DNA from: Echiichthys vipera
Taxonomy: Eukaryota; Chordata; Actinopteri; Perciformes; Trachinidae
Direction of reading: 5' to 3'
Length of the DNA: 64,000 nt
Assembly: GCA_963691815.1 (NCBI GenBank)
Contig: OY829661.1
Span: 4,767,001-4,831,000, forward strand
Made by a program: the position numbers and the translations under genes. Below are positions 1-28,779 of this stretch, piece by piece; within the stretch, counting starts at the first letter, position 1, and every line of letters starts with the position of its first letter. Below the pieces are notes generated by a model. It saw only the letters and a list, made by a program, of their open reading frames with translations. It made no database searches and was not told the DNA's origin.

Positions 1-360
1 AGAAGAAGAGACAGACAGACACCGGCAACTTTCTCTCTAAATCTGTCAACTTTCCAAATCCCCTTGGTGATTTTTCTTTGTCAAAAGGGACTAGAGAGAA
101 ATGTGTCCCTGTTTCTGGTGTTAGTGGAGACTTTGGTGCTGTTTTGGACTCTGATGCACCAATCACTCTGCAGTTAGTGTCCTCACTGAGCAGAGGGTGC
201 TGCTGGGAGCCCCTTTTCCATCCCAAAGCACTCACAGGCGGTCAGCAGTGTTCACTTTCTAAATAGATTTAGCGACTTTTCACACCTTCTTGGCAACTTT
301 ATTTATAAAAAGCAACTAGCGACAAATTTAGCGACTTCAGGGAAAAGGGAGAACTATAGC
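1..360. repeat. repeat module shared with the Harbinger-like element at 57770-58563
   Basis: Bases about 90-240 match the reverse complement of about 58170-58313 at roughly 95% by eye, including an open stretch on both copies (VSGVSGDF, then AVLDSDAPITLQLVSS). The flanking part holds repeated (t)agcgact motifs. The element is cut by the window edge. Confidence 0.7.
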
Positions 361-779
361 CTATCATAATTCATTCCCATGCATGACGCTCAGAGTAATC
401 AAACTCTGCAGCCGCTGAGGCCCATCTTAATGTTTATGCCAATGTATAAAATTCTATTGCAGCAGCATGAAATGATCTGTCTTTCTCTGGCATCGCTGTC
501 AAATGCTCGACAGCAGCGCTGTAAGATGATGTAGTATGAAGAACGACCATAACGCCCGTTCAATGCAGTGAGACGACGCAGTTTACTAGTCAAACAGGCA
601 TGTGGATGACCTGGTTATATCCTTCACTTATAGGTTTCAGCGGGAACATAACATGTCACATTTTGTTCTCCAAATATATCAGCCTCTTTTTCACAGTATT
701 TATTTATACTCATAAAAATAGGACTTCATTCATGGAATGGCCTCACACAGTCGTGACAAAGGCAGTTCGACACGCTCAA
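361..779. other. intergenic, nothing recognised
   Basis: No exon, repeat family or RNA gene was recognised. Short open frames on both strands have no family resemblance. Confidence 0.5.
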
Positions 780-1060
780 TGCTGATAGGAAATCAGTTAT
801 TTACTCCATGTCTGTGATCATGAAAAGCATAAGACAAATTCATTAACACATGCAAATGACTTTAATTGCAATTATCTCCATATCTTGATAAGCAAGGAGG
901 GGGGTCTCCCAATCTCCCTCCATGGTGCAAGTTCCATGCCACACTCAAACCAATCAAGCCTCATCTGCATATCATTAATTAGCCTGACGAGTTCGAGAAC
1001 CAATTAGCAAGACTGCAAAGATACAAGGTGAGGTGAATAAAAGTTTTCAGAGGGCATGAC
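780..1060. promoter_or_regulatory. candidate conserved non-coding element
   Basis: Non-repetitive stretch with dense developmental-factor-like words: an ATGCAAAT octamer, TTAATTGCAATTA, ATTAATTAG and several GATA cores. It lies 3' of lmo4, a class of gene known for distal enhancers. Conservation itself cannot be seen here. Confidence 0.3.
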
Positions 1061-1864
1061 TCACAATTGGTCTCATATGTACATAAACAACATCAGGCAT
1101 GGATGGATGTTTCGGGTGTACGTCAACAGGTGTATTGGCGTGTTGTTCCACCAGAATTAGAAAAGAGTTCTCCCACAGAAAATTCTAAATCATCTGCAGC
1201 CATCTTGATTGTTTTCGAAAATGGCTCAATGGTGATCCTACAGGTTTATGCTCGCTGCAGTGTCCCCAGCCCGAGGATGTGTGAGCCGGAGTTAATATAA
1301 TCATGTATTTTGCACAAATAGCGAAGGCTCGGTAAGGATCTGGTTGGCTTTAAATCTGTCCGAACGGGAGAGGGGCCAGACGTATCTGCCAGAGCAAATA
1401 CATGAGCTCACAGATTCGTCTGGTTACCAGGCATCATTTTTGATACAAATTGGTTGAAGTGTCCTGTAAGTATCAGGACATTAACCAAACACACTAGTAC
1501 TATAATTACAGTATATATACATTATATATACAGTATATAGGTGCGTTTCCATTAGGGTCGAATACCTGGAATTAGTCGGGTTTATCTCGCCGAAACGCCC
1601 CTAATTTGCATGTGAGATGTTTTTCTCCCCTGAGAGAAGCCTGGTTGCTGATTGGATGTAACACACAGCAGGATGTGACGTGTGGTAGTACAGACGCCAC
1701 AACAACACGGTGACGTAGAGCAGACACTTTTATCCAGTAGTGTAGTAGAATGCAGTGCAGAAAATGATCTGTGCACGTGCATCTTTGCACGGGCTTGTTA
1801 AAATGAGTGCTGCAGCGACCGGGTTGGATTCTGACCTGTGGTCCTTTGCTGCATGCTCCCTCTC

Positions 1865-1867
<3 letters not shown>

Positions 1868-1913
<46 letters not shown>

Positions 1914-1945
1914 CACGCACACACACAAACACGCGCGCCCCTGTA
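1868..1945. repeat. (CA)n microsatellite
   Basis: Pure CA to about 1910, then interrupted CA/CG-containing units. Confidence 0.95.
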
Positions 1946-4689
1946 TCACTGATCAGCTGATCACCGAGGATCTAAACCCATTCAGAGTGATACGTCACCT
2001 CCAGAGTCTAAATCCCTCTGGGGCCTTTTCTTTTTAACGGGAACACGGCGAGTGAACGGACATTTGAGAGGACGTGGTCTTTCAGAGCAGCCACATTTTA
2101 ATATATCCATATATATAATTTCATCATCTGTGTAGTATATTGTAAATATACTGTAAGTATATTGTACAATACCAGTATGTTTATTATAAAGTAAGGCTTT
2201 CTTTCTGATTATTGGTAACTGCCTCAATAAGATCATGACTGTGTTCTGCATGGAAAAATCTTCTTCCGTGCTGTAAAAGTTGTCGAACAGAAATTCTGGT
2301 CAGTAAGTCTGAGAATGTTGCAGTGGAGCAATTTTGTTGACCCCAATCAGACAGCACGTTTCAGATCACACTGCACACTTGTCAAAGATAACCTGATCAG
2401 ACGGACATGTTGCTGTTCTGTCTCTTTGTTAATTTTGCTACTAGGCTGTTATTTTGCTATGAAGTTGGAGCTGCAGTAGGTACATGGCAAAAACGGAATC
2501 TAAAGAAGAGTGAAACCACTTCCTGCAGCTCTCCCTCCTTCTCCCCTCTCTGTGATGAGCCAGTGGGAACACTTTCTCTCGCTCTGAAAAGTCTCCCATC
2601 ACAGCCTAGATTTTCTCTGAAAACAGAGCCAAGAGAAGGAGCAGAGGTCTGGTTTTCTCTCAGAACATTTAATTATAATATGATTATAATATGATGAATT
2701 ACAATATGATGAAAGTTTATTATAGATTTTTTGCTCTGCATCTGCAAAAATAAACTGGTTTAAGTGGCGTTGGGCGCTCTTCTGCTATCGCCAACTCTGC
2801 AGTCCCTCTCAGCTCCGTGGTCGATTGAGCATTTTTCAGCTGATTGTTTTAGTTTTATCACCATTTTTATTTTCGTACGAAATTGTCCAAAGCAGAGAAC
2901 TCTCGATGACTACGTGCTTTTAGATGTCTCGATCTGGCAGAAAGGAGCTGGTGTCACAGCTGCTCAAACAATGCTGGTAATGTGCTGGCAAGCTCCTCAT
3001 TCTCTCACACACTCACACACACCATTCATACGGAATGGTCTACTGCTACTAATGAGGCTTCAGAGATTAAGAAATTACAGTAGCTTTTATTTATTTAGCT
3101 AAATCTACCTCAGTTTGACTATGTTACAATGTTTTGATGTGATGTTAAAACCCCATATACCCAGGGCCTGGCCTCTTCCATATTTAGTTTCAGACTAAGA
3201 GCATTTCTAACGCATTGCGAGTTCTATCATTGTGTCACTGTGACAATATTGACAGGATTAATTGGTGATCTTTCAGGGGTGGGGGTGGACGGGGGGCTCA
3301 AATTTGACCTGCTTGTTGTGAATTGTGAGGTTTCTTTAAAAAACAAAAAAATCACAAAAAGGTGATGTTTTTAATTTTGCTGGTACTTGGATGTAAACCA
3401 AAGTATTGGACGACAATGATGGCAGTAGAAAAGCTGAGGGCTCACAAAGCATGAATATTTGTACAAAATCCATAGACTGTGTTATAAAGATGGAAGTAGG
3501 AATAGAAAAGGGAAGCCTTCAACCTCCATTCTTTCTCATTTCCAAGCAGGGGGCGACTCCGCTGGTTTCTAACAGAAGTCCGATTGTATAGAAGTCAATG
3601 AGAAAATCAGCCCATGTTCCCTGGGCCCTATCTTTCCTCAGATTAATAATGACATTAAGAATTTCACCTGCTTCCTTGTGTTTTCACAGTTGGAAAAAAA
3701 GTAGCTCAGAAACCGATCTAATGGAAAAAAAAAATAAATAAAAGAATCACCTGCCAAACCTTTTATTCCACAGATGAAAAAAAGGAAGAAACATTTAGGA
3801 ACTAAGAAAGATTATTCTGGATTTTTTTTCTCCACTCATTTTGAATACATGAACACAGAAGGGACAACCATTTGGCTCAGACTTTTCCCCCTCACTTGCA
3901 CTCTCAGGTCTTAGTAAGAGTAAAATTATAAGTGTGGGGTAGGCCTACTCCTCTGGTTGGTCCATATTCAGAAGCATCCAGCAACAGTGCCCAAACATGG
4001 GCAAAATGAATGCTGCGTGTTCAATAGGCTTCGTCTGTACCTGTATCCGTATTTAACGTTGAGCCTTAACTGCTTAACAAACAAACACAAAGTTGTCGGC
4101 TGAGGGAACATAGGGCCTATATTTGATTGGGGGGGGGGGGGGGGGCGACAGCAAAAATGAGAGGACGACAGCAAAAATGCAATCTCCTGGCTTCAGAACA
4201 GCAGGGTGAAGTTGTGGTAGCTATGTATGTCCATCTCTTATATCTATGTCAAAATCGCACAATCCAGCCTATATTTGCCCAGATATTCAGTTTGAACCAA
4301 ACAGGTGGACTGATAATTTGAATGCATATCAGGCCTTGGTTTCAGTGAGAATGTAGAGTTGAAATGTGTTCCACTGAAACCTCTCAATTACTCCTTTGCA
4401 TTATCCAGAGTAAGAGAAAACGGAGTTGCTGCTTACAGTAACACTCAGAGAGGTTTAAGTGAATCAACCCTTTGAGTTGAACACAAAGCCAGCTGTGTTG
4501 GTAAAAGCTGTATTTTGGCACATTCGGTGCCTCGTCATTCATTATTTACCCCCCCCAATCTTCATGGTGATGTGAAGCAACGGACAAAACAAAGCATCAC
4601 AGTGGACTCAGAGGAAGCGTGGTATGACTCTGGTTTGAAGTCATGACTGAAAAGCCAGAGGAATGTGTCCACCCTCCATCATTATGAAA
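1946..4689. other. intergenic region with minor repeats
   Basis: No gene recognised. It contains a repeat fragment at about 3460-3600 (ccatagactgtg, then cctccattctttct) that resembles 17645-17760, and a poly-G run at about 4129-4145. Confidence 0.5.
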
Positions 4690-5400
4690 GAGCAACTGTG
4701 AAACACTACCATTAAAAGCCTCATTGTTACTGTGAATGTGGAGCTAATTGGACCGACCATGTGAGGAGCTGCTGAGTTCTGCGGCCTGTTAATTTGAAGC
4801 GTCACAGCTGGCCACTCATGTGAGCCTCTACCCGCCCTGCCTGCCTCACATCAGCCTTTAATTCTGCTCAGTAGAAAAGCCACACAAACAATAAAGTAAA
4901 GGAGTGATCCTAAAATTAGCACGGAGGAGATGATCTTGTACTTCCTGTGCCAAATACATATAAAGCCGGCCCATTTAAAGGCACACATTGAGCCAAAAAG
5001 AAATCATGACAAACCAGAGCGGAGACCTCGGAAAGATCAGAGACCAGAAAACATGTTCAAAATGATGTTTTAATGTGAACGGACAGAGAATGGAGGAATA
5101 TGAAACTTTTCATGGTAAAAGAAAACAAAGCGTTTTTTCTAACTTGGACTTTGCTTTTCCCCCTCAGACAGCTACAGAGAGCACAGACTGCTGGCTGCCT
5201 GGTGCCCACAGGAAAAAGCTCCCTCCCTTTTAATTAGACCAGCTCACCAGATTAGGCCTCATTAGGCTGCAACACTGGAGTGCAGCTAAAGCCCATGCAG
5301 GCCTCCAGCGCATCCCACTTTAATTGCTTCTGTAATGGCTTCGGCTCAGGCCTTTGAAATCCCATTCCTGTGGGTAATCAGCCATGTTTGTCTGAGAACT
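4690..5400. promoter_or_regulatory. candidate conserved non-coding block
   Basis: Unique-looking sequence rich in TAATTA/TTTAATTA-type homeodomain words (near 4745, 4790, 5230, 5320) and E-box-like CAGCTG/CACATG motifs, unlike the surrounding repeats. Inferred distal enhancer region. Confidence 0.25.
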
Positions 5401-5875
5401 GCAAGCATTTCTTACTTACTCCGCATCAGTTACCTGTAAGTCATTGTTACACACTGATTGTAGCTTTAGCCACATCACCCTCTACACACACCCCCCACAT
5501 GTGAGACACAGCTGGCTAAAATAGCATTAGTTACTCTGAGAGGACTTATTCCCTCTTCAACTCTTGACTGGAAAAAAAAAAACACAAATTGCAACACAGA
5601 AAACTTAATTCATACACTGTAGCACACAACACAACAGGATATTAGTGCACTGGAACGTATTCTCCCGATCTTTCCTCACTCACTCATAAACTAACAACAT
5701 ATCAGTTTAAACTGTAAAAAGTTGAACATTGTTGCAATACACATTTATAATGTACAGTATACATCGCTGCTGCTCCAGACACACTAACAAACACTGAGGA
5801 ATCCCAAAAGTAAGTATGGGGTGTGGAACTACCACCAAGAGCTGAAGAACATAAGGTACATCATGAGAAAGTGTT

Positions 5876-6549
5876 GAAGTGAAATTCCAGCGTAAAATCA
5901 TCCCAGGGTCTTTTTCGACACTTGCACTCATCAATTAAGCCATCGTGACAATTTTTTTTTCGTGTATGAACTATTAACGGAGAAATCCCAGAGTCACTAA
6001 CAGTTGGACGTGGCTAACACTGATTAGCTCGGGGCAGTACGGTGAAGGCATTCAAACGTCTTTTTTAACCACTAATACTGCTCAAAATAACAGCAAACCT
6101 CTGCAGCAGCATGAGAAAAGTCCTTACACAGAAAACAAAGCACCAACAACGTAGTTAGTGAACCCAGAGTTTATTAAGAGTGTTTTAAAGACTTACCTAC
6201 TGGCCCCTGTACCAGCTCCTCTCATAGTAAAGTCCATTCAAGTGGATTACCAATGTCAATCTCAAAAGAAGGAGCCCATTGGTGCTTTGTTTTCTGTGTA
6301 GGGACTCTTCTCATGCTGCTGCAGAGGTTTGCTGTTATTTTGAGCAGTATTAGTGGTTAAAAAAGACGTTTGAATGCCTTCACCGTACTGCCCCGAGCTA
6401 ATCAGTGTTAACCACGTCCGGCTGTTAGAAACCCTCCCTGATTTCTCTGTTAATACTTCATACATGAAAGAAACTGTCTCCATGCTTATTTGATGATTGT
6501 AAGTGCTGAAAAAGACCATGGGATGATTCTACGCCGGAATTACACTTTA
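5876..6549 (-). mobile_element. foldback MITE copy 1 (inverted orientation)
   Basis: Ends are AAGTGAAATTCC and GGAATTACACTT. Two arms of about 260 bp are inverted repeats of each other around an asymmetric centre. The centre, with its intron-like core, lies on the minus strand here. The right flank is TA. Confidence 0.85.
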
Positions 6550-8608
6550 AGCAAAGGAATTCATATGGAGGGACAGCATTGACTGCCGTGCTGCTCAAGA
6601 CTCACTGTGTGTATCTCAATGGATTCAACTGTTTAGAAATGCTCATACATCCGGAAAAGTTGAGTTATTGAATCTCAGGCCTTTGGGGAAACATAAGAAC
6701 CCTGACTGTTAGAGACCTTGCTCTAAAAAAGTTGGTTCCATTTCTTCAAATAGATATTTAGAGGCAAAAAAAGCTCACCAGAATCAGTGGCATAGCTGCC
6801 TTTAAGGACTGCACTGTGGTATTTCCTGTTATAGCCCATTAACTATCAAAACCAGCACCATGCTAGCTGCTTCTTGAGGCTGTAATGCTCATTATCAGGT
6901 GGATCAAACTTGAGCTCCAAAGTTTGATTGTGGTGAAGTAAATGTAAATATGGACGTCGTTGTCATGCACACAATGACAATGATAAAGCAAATACAGTCT
7001 ATTATCATTTGTGACTTGTTTCATATGTCTTGGCTATCATCTGTATTGGTTGTGATGATAGCGTACTCATCTCAGAACGTAGTGATAGCTGCAATCAGAC
7101 AGGTTGAAAACAAGCTTAAAGTTAATCCCCTTTATTTGGAGGTCCGTTTCTTTATTGATTCCCTTATTCATTCCCGATCGGATTTCAGGAAGAAAAGGTT
7201 TTCACCATTTGAACACAGTGTAGATGAAATGAGAGAATATTTGTACAGCATTCATTTTGATTGAGGTTTTTCTTAGTCAATGAAAAGATCTGCTAAACCT
7301 GCCTGTGTTGAGCTGAAGTTATTATTCCAGCATACTGACCCTCAGTTCAAGATGCCTTTTAATCTGTCATTTACAGACGTCAGGTGCACTATGGTCATCT
7401 TTCTTTGCGAAATGAAGACACTTTAGACCGTTTCGTCCTCTCCGCCTTGACTCCTTTTGTTGGAAGTTTCCCGCAGTGTAGACGCAGGAGTTTGACATTA
7501 TTGAACTACAACTCAGAAGAGCATGCTGGCATTGACAAAAGGAATACAGAGACATATGATTCTGATGGATCAGACTTTTTGTTCTCGATTTCCATCCTGA
7601 CATTTCAGATCACTCCTCATTTAACAGGAAAACCACAGATGGACAAGTACAACGCCACTGTAAACGGCGTTGGATGTTTGCAGCAGTTTGAAAATGGAGC
7701 CAATCACCTCCGTTTTCTCTGTTGAGAAAGTTGAGGGTTCGTTTACAGCCTGACCGCTCATCTCCTGTCCTGGACCTATTTTGTTTTTTAACAATGTGGC
7801 TATGTTTGGAAGATCACTACTTTAGTGAGTACAATGTCGACATCACCATTTTAGTTGAGATTGTTAGCATGCAAACATGCGGGTATGATAATAACTGTAG
7901 TGCTGAGGTTGGTTTGGCACTTTTGCAGGTATTTCATAATACTAATAATTCATAATATCAAATAGAAATTTGTCCAATACAAAAGGAAAAATTAAGCGAT
8001 CCTCAAAGTTATTACATTCACCCTGGGGGGAACATGAAGGTCTGCACAATATTTCATGACAATCCCTTCAATAGTCAATGACAACCAGTTTTAGGCACAA
8101 ACTCTTTCCTTAAAGCTCCTTCATGCCAGTATGAAATGTTGATATTGTAATTGAAAGGTGGCAAATCATTCACATGGATGATTGACCTACTTTGTGCACA
8201 GTGAGTTGATCTTCATATTGTTCTGAAGTAAACTGAAAACAGTGTCTGCCTGAATGGTGAAAAACCAATCTCCAATCTGTTTGTATCATTTTGATTGGTA
8301 GGACTGTTAAGTACCGTAAATGCTCATATATATATAACAATAATGTGAGTCTCAAATAACAGTGGCCAGCACAAAAAAATGGAGGCCAGTATATAAGAGA
8401 GGCTGGGTAATAATACACTGACAGCAATTACGTGTAGCTTACTACAGTAATGAATGAATGTAATGCTCATTTCCAAAGCACTAATTCCATCAGTGCAAAA
8501 GATTAGCACATTTTGTTTTCAATCTCAGTCTTTCACAGAAAAAACAAACAGTAGACTGTTAATGTGAATATTCTGGAGGGTGGGTTGTATTTCACTCATG
8601 GAAACGTA
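6550..8608. other. intergenic, nothing recognised
   Basis: AT-rich single-copy-looking DNA. A 104-codon open frame at 6950-7264 has no recognisable domain and no splice or family support. Confidence 0.5.
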
Positions 8609-9222
8609 AAGTGAAATTCCAGCATAAAATCATCCCAGGGTCTTTTTCGGTAAATACACTTGACGACGATGCGGCTAACACTGATTAGCTCGGGGCAGCA
8701 TGGTAAAGATATTAAACGTCTTTTTTAACCACTAACACTGCTCTAAGTAACAGCAAACCTCTGCAGCAGCATGAGAAGAGTCCCTACACAGAAAACAAAG
8801 CACCAATGGGCTCCTTCCTTTGGGATTGACTTTGCTAATCGACTTGAATGGACTTTACTATGAGAGGAGCTGGTACAGGGGCCAGTAGGTAAGTCTTTAA
8901 AACACTTTTTTAATAAACTCTGGGTTCACTAACTACGCTGTTGGTGCTTTGTTTTCTGTGTAAGGACTCTTCTCATGCTGCTGCAGAGGTTTGCTGTTAT
9001 TTTCAGCAGTATTAGTGGTTAAAAAAGACGTTTGAATGCCTTCACCTTACTGCCCCGAGCTAATCAGTGTTAGCCGCGGCAGGCTGTAAACGACTGTTAT
9101 TGAATGTTTGGGATTTCTCCGTTAATAGTTTTTACACACAAAAAAAAATGTCTTGATGGCTTATTTGATGAGTGTATTTGCCGAAAAAGACCCTGGAGTG
9201 ATTTTACGCCGGAATTTCACTT
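8609..9222 (+). mobile_element. foldback MITE copy 2
   Basis: AAGTGAAATTCC ... GGAATTTCACTT flanked by TA on both sides (8607-8608 and 9223-9224), consistent with a mariner-type TA target duplication. The intron-like core is at 8889-8964 on the plus strand. Confidence 0.88.
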
Positions 9223-9224
9223 TA

Positions 9225-10414
9225 ATATGACATGACTACTTCTGTGCTAATGCACCATGCAGTGTAGTGCGAGTTTACACATCACAAGAGATAGCTCAAA
9301 GTTCAGTTCACACAGATTAAAGGAACTTGTTCACTTTCAGAATTTCGAAATAAGTTTATAACTAGCTGTCCTCAGACTAGTTTGGTGAACTGATACATTC
9401 CGGTCACCAAAAACATCAGCAGGTGAATGTGATTTTCAGCGCGTTCATGCACAACACTGGCAATGTGTGCTGTCAAGATAAAAACATAAACATGGAGGAA
9501 GTGCTGAGTTTGTATAGACTGGGGAACAGGGGGAATTAGAAGTAAAGGCCTGCATCTAATAAAGGCATGGTTCTCTCTCATTGAGGTAAATAAAGGCCCC
9601 GGCCCCATTTGAAAAATTTATGGTGAACAGTTTGTAGATAATGGGCTGGAACAGGAAAGGACCTGGTAGGGTCCGTTATTACTGCAATGAAGCCTACGAA
9701 GTCAGCTTTGTACAAAACTTGTGAATACAAGATCCTTCTGTCGGAGGTGAGAACTCTATCACCAGAGGGCCGCGGGGAAAAAACTGGAGCTGAACGTGTT
9801 TGTTGAAGATTTCAAAGAGAATTACACAAAGAAATAGTGTCTGCATCAATATAGATGTTTTCTTGTTCACCTGAAACGTCCAGCCGCTGAAATCACAACT
9901 CAGGAGTTCCATACATGTTTTCTCAAACCAAAAAAAGGTCAAACTACCATGTGTGTGGTCTGTGTGATTTTGGGAGGATATTTCACCTCCTGCAGGAATC
10001 ATTGCTGTCAAAGTTCCCTCTGTATTCTATGCCCTCTGTAACAGCTAGCTGGGTAAAGTAATGGATAGTAAAGGGATACGTCCATGGCAGTCTTCAAATC
10101 TTCCCCGTTATCCACACCAGTTCTTATCAATATTGCCACAGTTCACAATAGACAACAGTCTACTGTATAAATAAATTCCAACCATCCTCAGCATCCTCAT
10201 CCCTCCATCAGAGCGCTGCACAGGTCTCACTCCCCACAGTCTACTCAGAGAAGCCGGTTTCTGTTAGGATGCTGAAAGCTAACGAGTAGCAGTAATGAGT
10301 ATGTCCAGGTGGTCAACCAGTGGCAGGATTTACAGGTAGGGGGGAGGAAGGTGAAGGAGAGACAGAGGAGAAAGGTGGAGGAGAAGGCACACATATGGTT
10401 TCCCATCCTCTTCC
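9225..10414 (-). other. lmo4: lmo4 3' region, probable 3'UTR and flank
   Basis: Immediately downstream of the VC-stop exon and free of recognised repeats, so part of it is likely 3'UTR. No decisive polyadenylation signal was assigned. Confidence 0.4.
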
Positions 10415-25353
<14,939 letters not shown>

Positions 25354-26059
25354 AGCAACCTGAAGACAGAGCAAGAGGGAAAGAAGAGAGGGAACTATTG
25401 ATTCAGGACAGTTCCAGTTAAATATGTGGCATCCTAAAAAAGTCCAAAATGCTTACTTTTTTTAAATGAATGTCCCTTTCCACAATCATACTTAATATTG
25501 GTCGTAATAAAATGTGTGTGTGTGTGTCTGGTTGCCATGGTTACATGTCTCATCTTACAGTTAGTTGACTCAATTTTTGTTACTTGACTCAGCAATTTAG
25601 ACTCAAAACTATAACTTGTCATGCAAGCCTCTGCTATAGCTGTCACTAATTTAGGGATCTATTTTCTTTTATTCATTGATTTGTACCCTTTAATTGCAGG
25701 ATTGCCCCCTGTTGAGTCGAGTCAGTCAAGCATAAACTGAAGCTGAAAATGGGTTTCTATTATATCACATATCTCAAAGCCCACCATTGTTCTTCTTATG
25801 CTCTGGTTGCATGGTCAGCCTTGTCCACCTATAGACTTTATCAATTGCATTTTCATAATCATAGTATAGGGCTGTTCTTGGACTCCTTCTTACCTACGGA
25901 TCTTCATCCTACAAAAAGTGTAGGAAATTTTTGTCTCCACTTCCAGGACGTTTAAGTACGCTGCCCCTTCCGGAATTAGCCGGCACATCTGGCTGCAGAT
26001 GTTGACTAATGTTAAAACATCTTATATGTTTTTTTTTATCTCTTATAGTGTTATTTTTG

Positions 26060-26545
26060 CTGCTGCCTGTCTTTGCCTAGCCTCATGAGCCCATTCGGAT
26101 ATCTGAGCTCCATTGTATTTTACTCATAGATCAGTCTGGTAACGTGCGACGGAGAAAATTTGAGCCGTTTGCCAAGCGACCGTCCAATCTGCTTTGGTTT
26201 TTAGGCGGATTAAAGTGTGACGAAACGAGAAGCGTCTGTTCAGTTTAAACAACATGACGGCTTCCATGGATGAGGTGAGAGCAGCCATCGAGCAAGAGTA
26301 ATCAGAATTAAAGGGTATTGCTTCTCTGAAAGAAGAGCAAAAAACAGCAAATATCCTTTACCGACATGTTGTTTACTTTCTGAGCCTCAACGCTCTGTTA
26401 GTACGTCATACGCTTCGTTGATCTGATTGGTTGATTTAGTCCGTATGTTGGTGATAGACAGTTGGTTTATTCAATCAGCAAAGATCTCCTGATGGATATG
26501 CTGAGCCAATGAGAATCAATCCATCTGGAGGAGTCAGGTTAGTCT
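26060..26545 (-). repeat. dispersed repeat, copy B of an inverted pair
   Basis: Contains agctccattgtattttactc and ends caatccatctggaggagtca, the reverse complement of copy A. The pair brackets the first coding exon of lmo4. Confidence 0.7.
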
Positions 26546-26794
26546 TGGCCAGGACACTCTTGAAAAAGGGATTTTTAATCGCAGTGATTCTTTTACTGTC
26601 GATTATGCCTGACTAAATTCAGGTTAAGTAAAAGAAGTACAAGATCTAAAGAAAATGTTCAGGTCTAAATCTTCACATTAGAGAAGGTGCAGTGTGAGTG
26701 TTTGGCATGTTGTCTTGTCCATGTAAATTATTTAAACGAGTAACACATTTATAGAACCCCTAACTTAAACATCCAGGTAACATGTCAGATCAAT

Positions 26795-27560
26795 CTAAAG
26801 CCCAGTTCAGACCAAAAATTTGCGATGAGACGAGTTGAAACTTGCAACTACTTGCAATGTTCAGGTCTGCAACGTTCTGAAGGTCAGTTCACACCAGTGA
26901 AACGAGGCAAGACGATGTATCATCTCCATAGCAACGCCTTTCTGTAATTCCGTTCTAATGTCCGACTATGCTGTCCAGGCTCCGGTCTATCCTGGACCAT
27001 GTCTCCCACCCTCTCTACGACACACTGGCCCAGCAGAGGAGCACCTTCAACAGAGGACTCCTCGCACCCAGATGCACCACAGGAAATCTTTCCTGCCTGT
27101 GGTCATTGAACTATACAACACATCCATAGGAGAGTCTGTCACCCCCTCTCTGTAATTCAGACTCAACCACAGACAATCTTTGATCATGTATATACTTCAC
27201 TACTTTAAATATTCATTTCTGTAAATTCAAATTTGAGTCTTTACTAATATACAGTATGTTTACTCTGTATAATATTTGTTGTTTGTATATCTGGAGTTGT
27301 GTAACAAAAAAATCACCAAGCTGGCTTTTTTTTCACCTGGCACGCTATTGGCTGGTCAAACCCGATGATGACAGAGAAGCGTCGCAAGCAGTTTTGTGTT
27401 TACAATTTACATTTTACATGGAGGCCACTAAAACACAGCAACCGCTTCCCATTGATGCAGCTGTCAGTTATAAATGATTTCTGTGGCAAGTTTACTTGCT
27501 GACCAGAAACTTGCCCTTGTTAGTGATGAGCTCTGATCCAAGGGTCTGACTGTGCTGCTA
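26795..27560 (+). repeat. DNA-transposon remnant containing a LINE ORF2 tail
   Basis: The outer parts (cccagttcagaccaaaa at 26805; cacgctattggctggtcaaa near 27345) look like a Harbinger-type element. Between them, about 26950-27155 encodes a LINE-like reverse-transcriptase C-terminus (RKSFLPVVIELYN). Confidence 0.45.
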
Positions 27561-28190
27561 TAGGCCTAGTCTGCTGGGGGATAATCCTGCTCCTGATACT
27601 CTGAGCTTTAATCCTCTCTGTCTGTATTATCATTATTATATGTATATAATTATTATATGTACATTCATGTCTCATCAATGCATGTTACTTATTCAATTTC
27701 ATATTTACCACTACAATTGTTATTATCATTGTCATGTTGTCACCTGTGCTGTGCCTGTTTCTTGCTATTCTGCTGTATTAACTGCCATAACATATAAGTC
27801 ATATTCACATTACTATAGATATTATTATAATAACTGTTACTTTTTGTTTGCTCGCATCTCTGGAAGTGTCTGTCTGTCTCTCTGTCTGTCTGTCTCTCTG
27901 TCTGTCTTTGTCTCTCTCTGTCCATCTTTCCGTCTTTTCTCTCTTTCTCTCTCCTTTTCTTCCTCCCCAACCGGTGCAGACAGATGTCTGTCCTCCACAG
28001 AGCTGGGTATGTTCCACGTTCCTGTCTGTTATAGGAAGGTTTTCAACGCCACCGTACTCTACAGGGGAATTGTTGGGTCTATGTAAATCATAAATAAGTC
28101 ATAGAGTGTGGTCTTTACCTACTCTGTAAAGTGTCCTGAGATCACTTTAGTTATGATTTGGCACTGTAAATAAAATTGAATTGAATTGAC
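27553..28190 (+). mobile_element. LINE (L2/CR1-like) 3' end, copy 1
   Basis: Ends in an AATAAA-like stretch and (TTGAA)n tail (ataaaattgaattgaattg), preceded by ggaattgttgggtctatg and tctgtctg runs. Two other copies lie at 42120-42510 and, inverted, at 44466-45080. Confidence 0.65.
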
Positions 28191-28412
28191 TGTGCTTCAA
28201 TGTGACTACACCCGTGTGAAGAGGTTTCACACATCTAATCCTCAGTACATTTACTGTGCTGAGAATGTGGAGAGAAATACAACCGGAAGAAACACAGCCT
28301 CGTCTGCCCAAATGTGGCTCTTGGCAAAAGATCCAATCGATTGGTTTTGGAAATTCTCGGTAAAAAGCTTGGAGCCATTTACTTGTGGGGGCATGGGAAT
28401 GTGAAACCCCAC

Positions 28413-28629
<217 letters not shown>

Positions 28630-28779
28630 AGACGCTGTTATACACCAAAGTTCAAAGTGTCCAACTCAGAGAAAACCACACACACTCTTTTTTGGGCCTA
28701 CAAATAACTCTTATTTTAACTTGATAATATGTCCCGAGAGGAGGCTCTTTTAAGCTGTGCAGCACGGCTGCTCTACACT

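Noticed and set aside
6950..7264. 104-codon hydrophobic open frame
   Set aside because: No family resemblance, no splice context, AT-rich composition like its surroundings.
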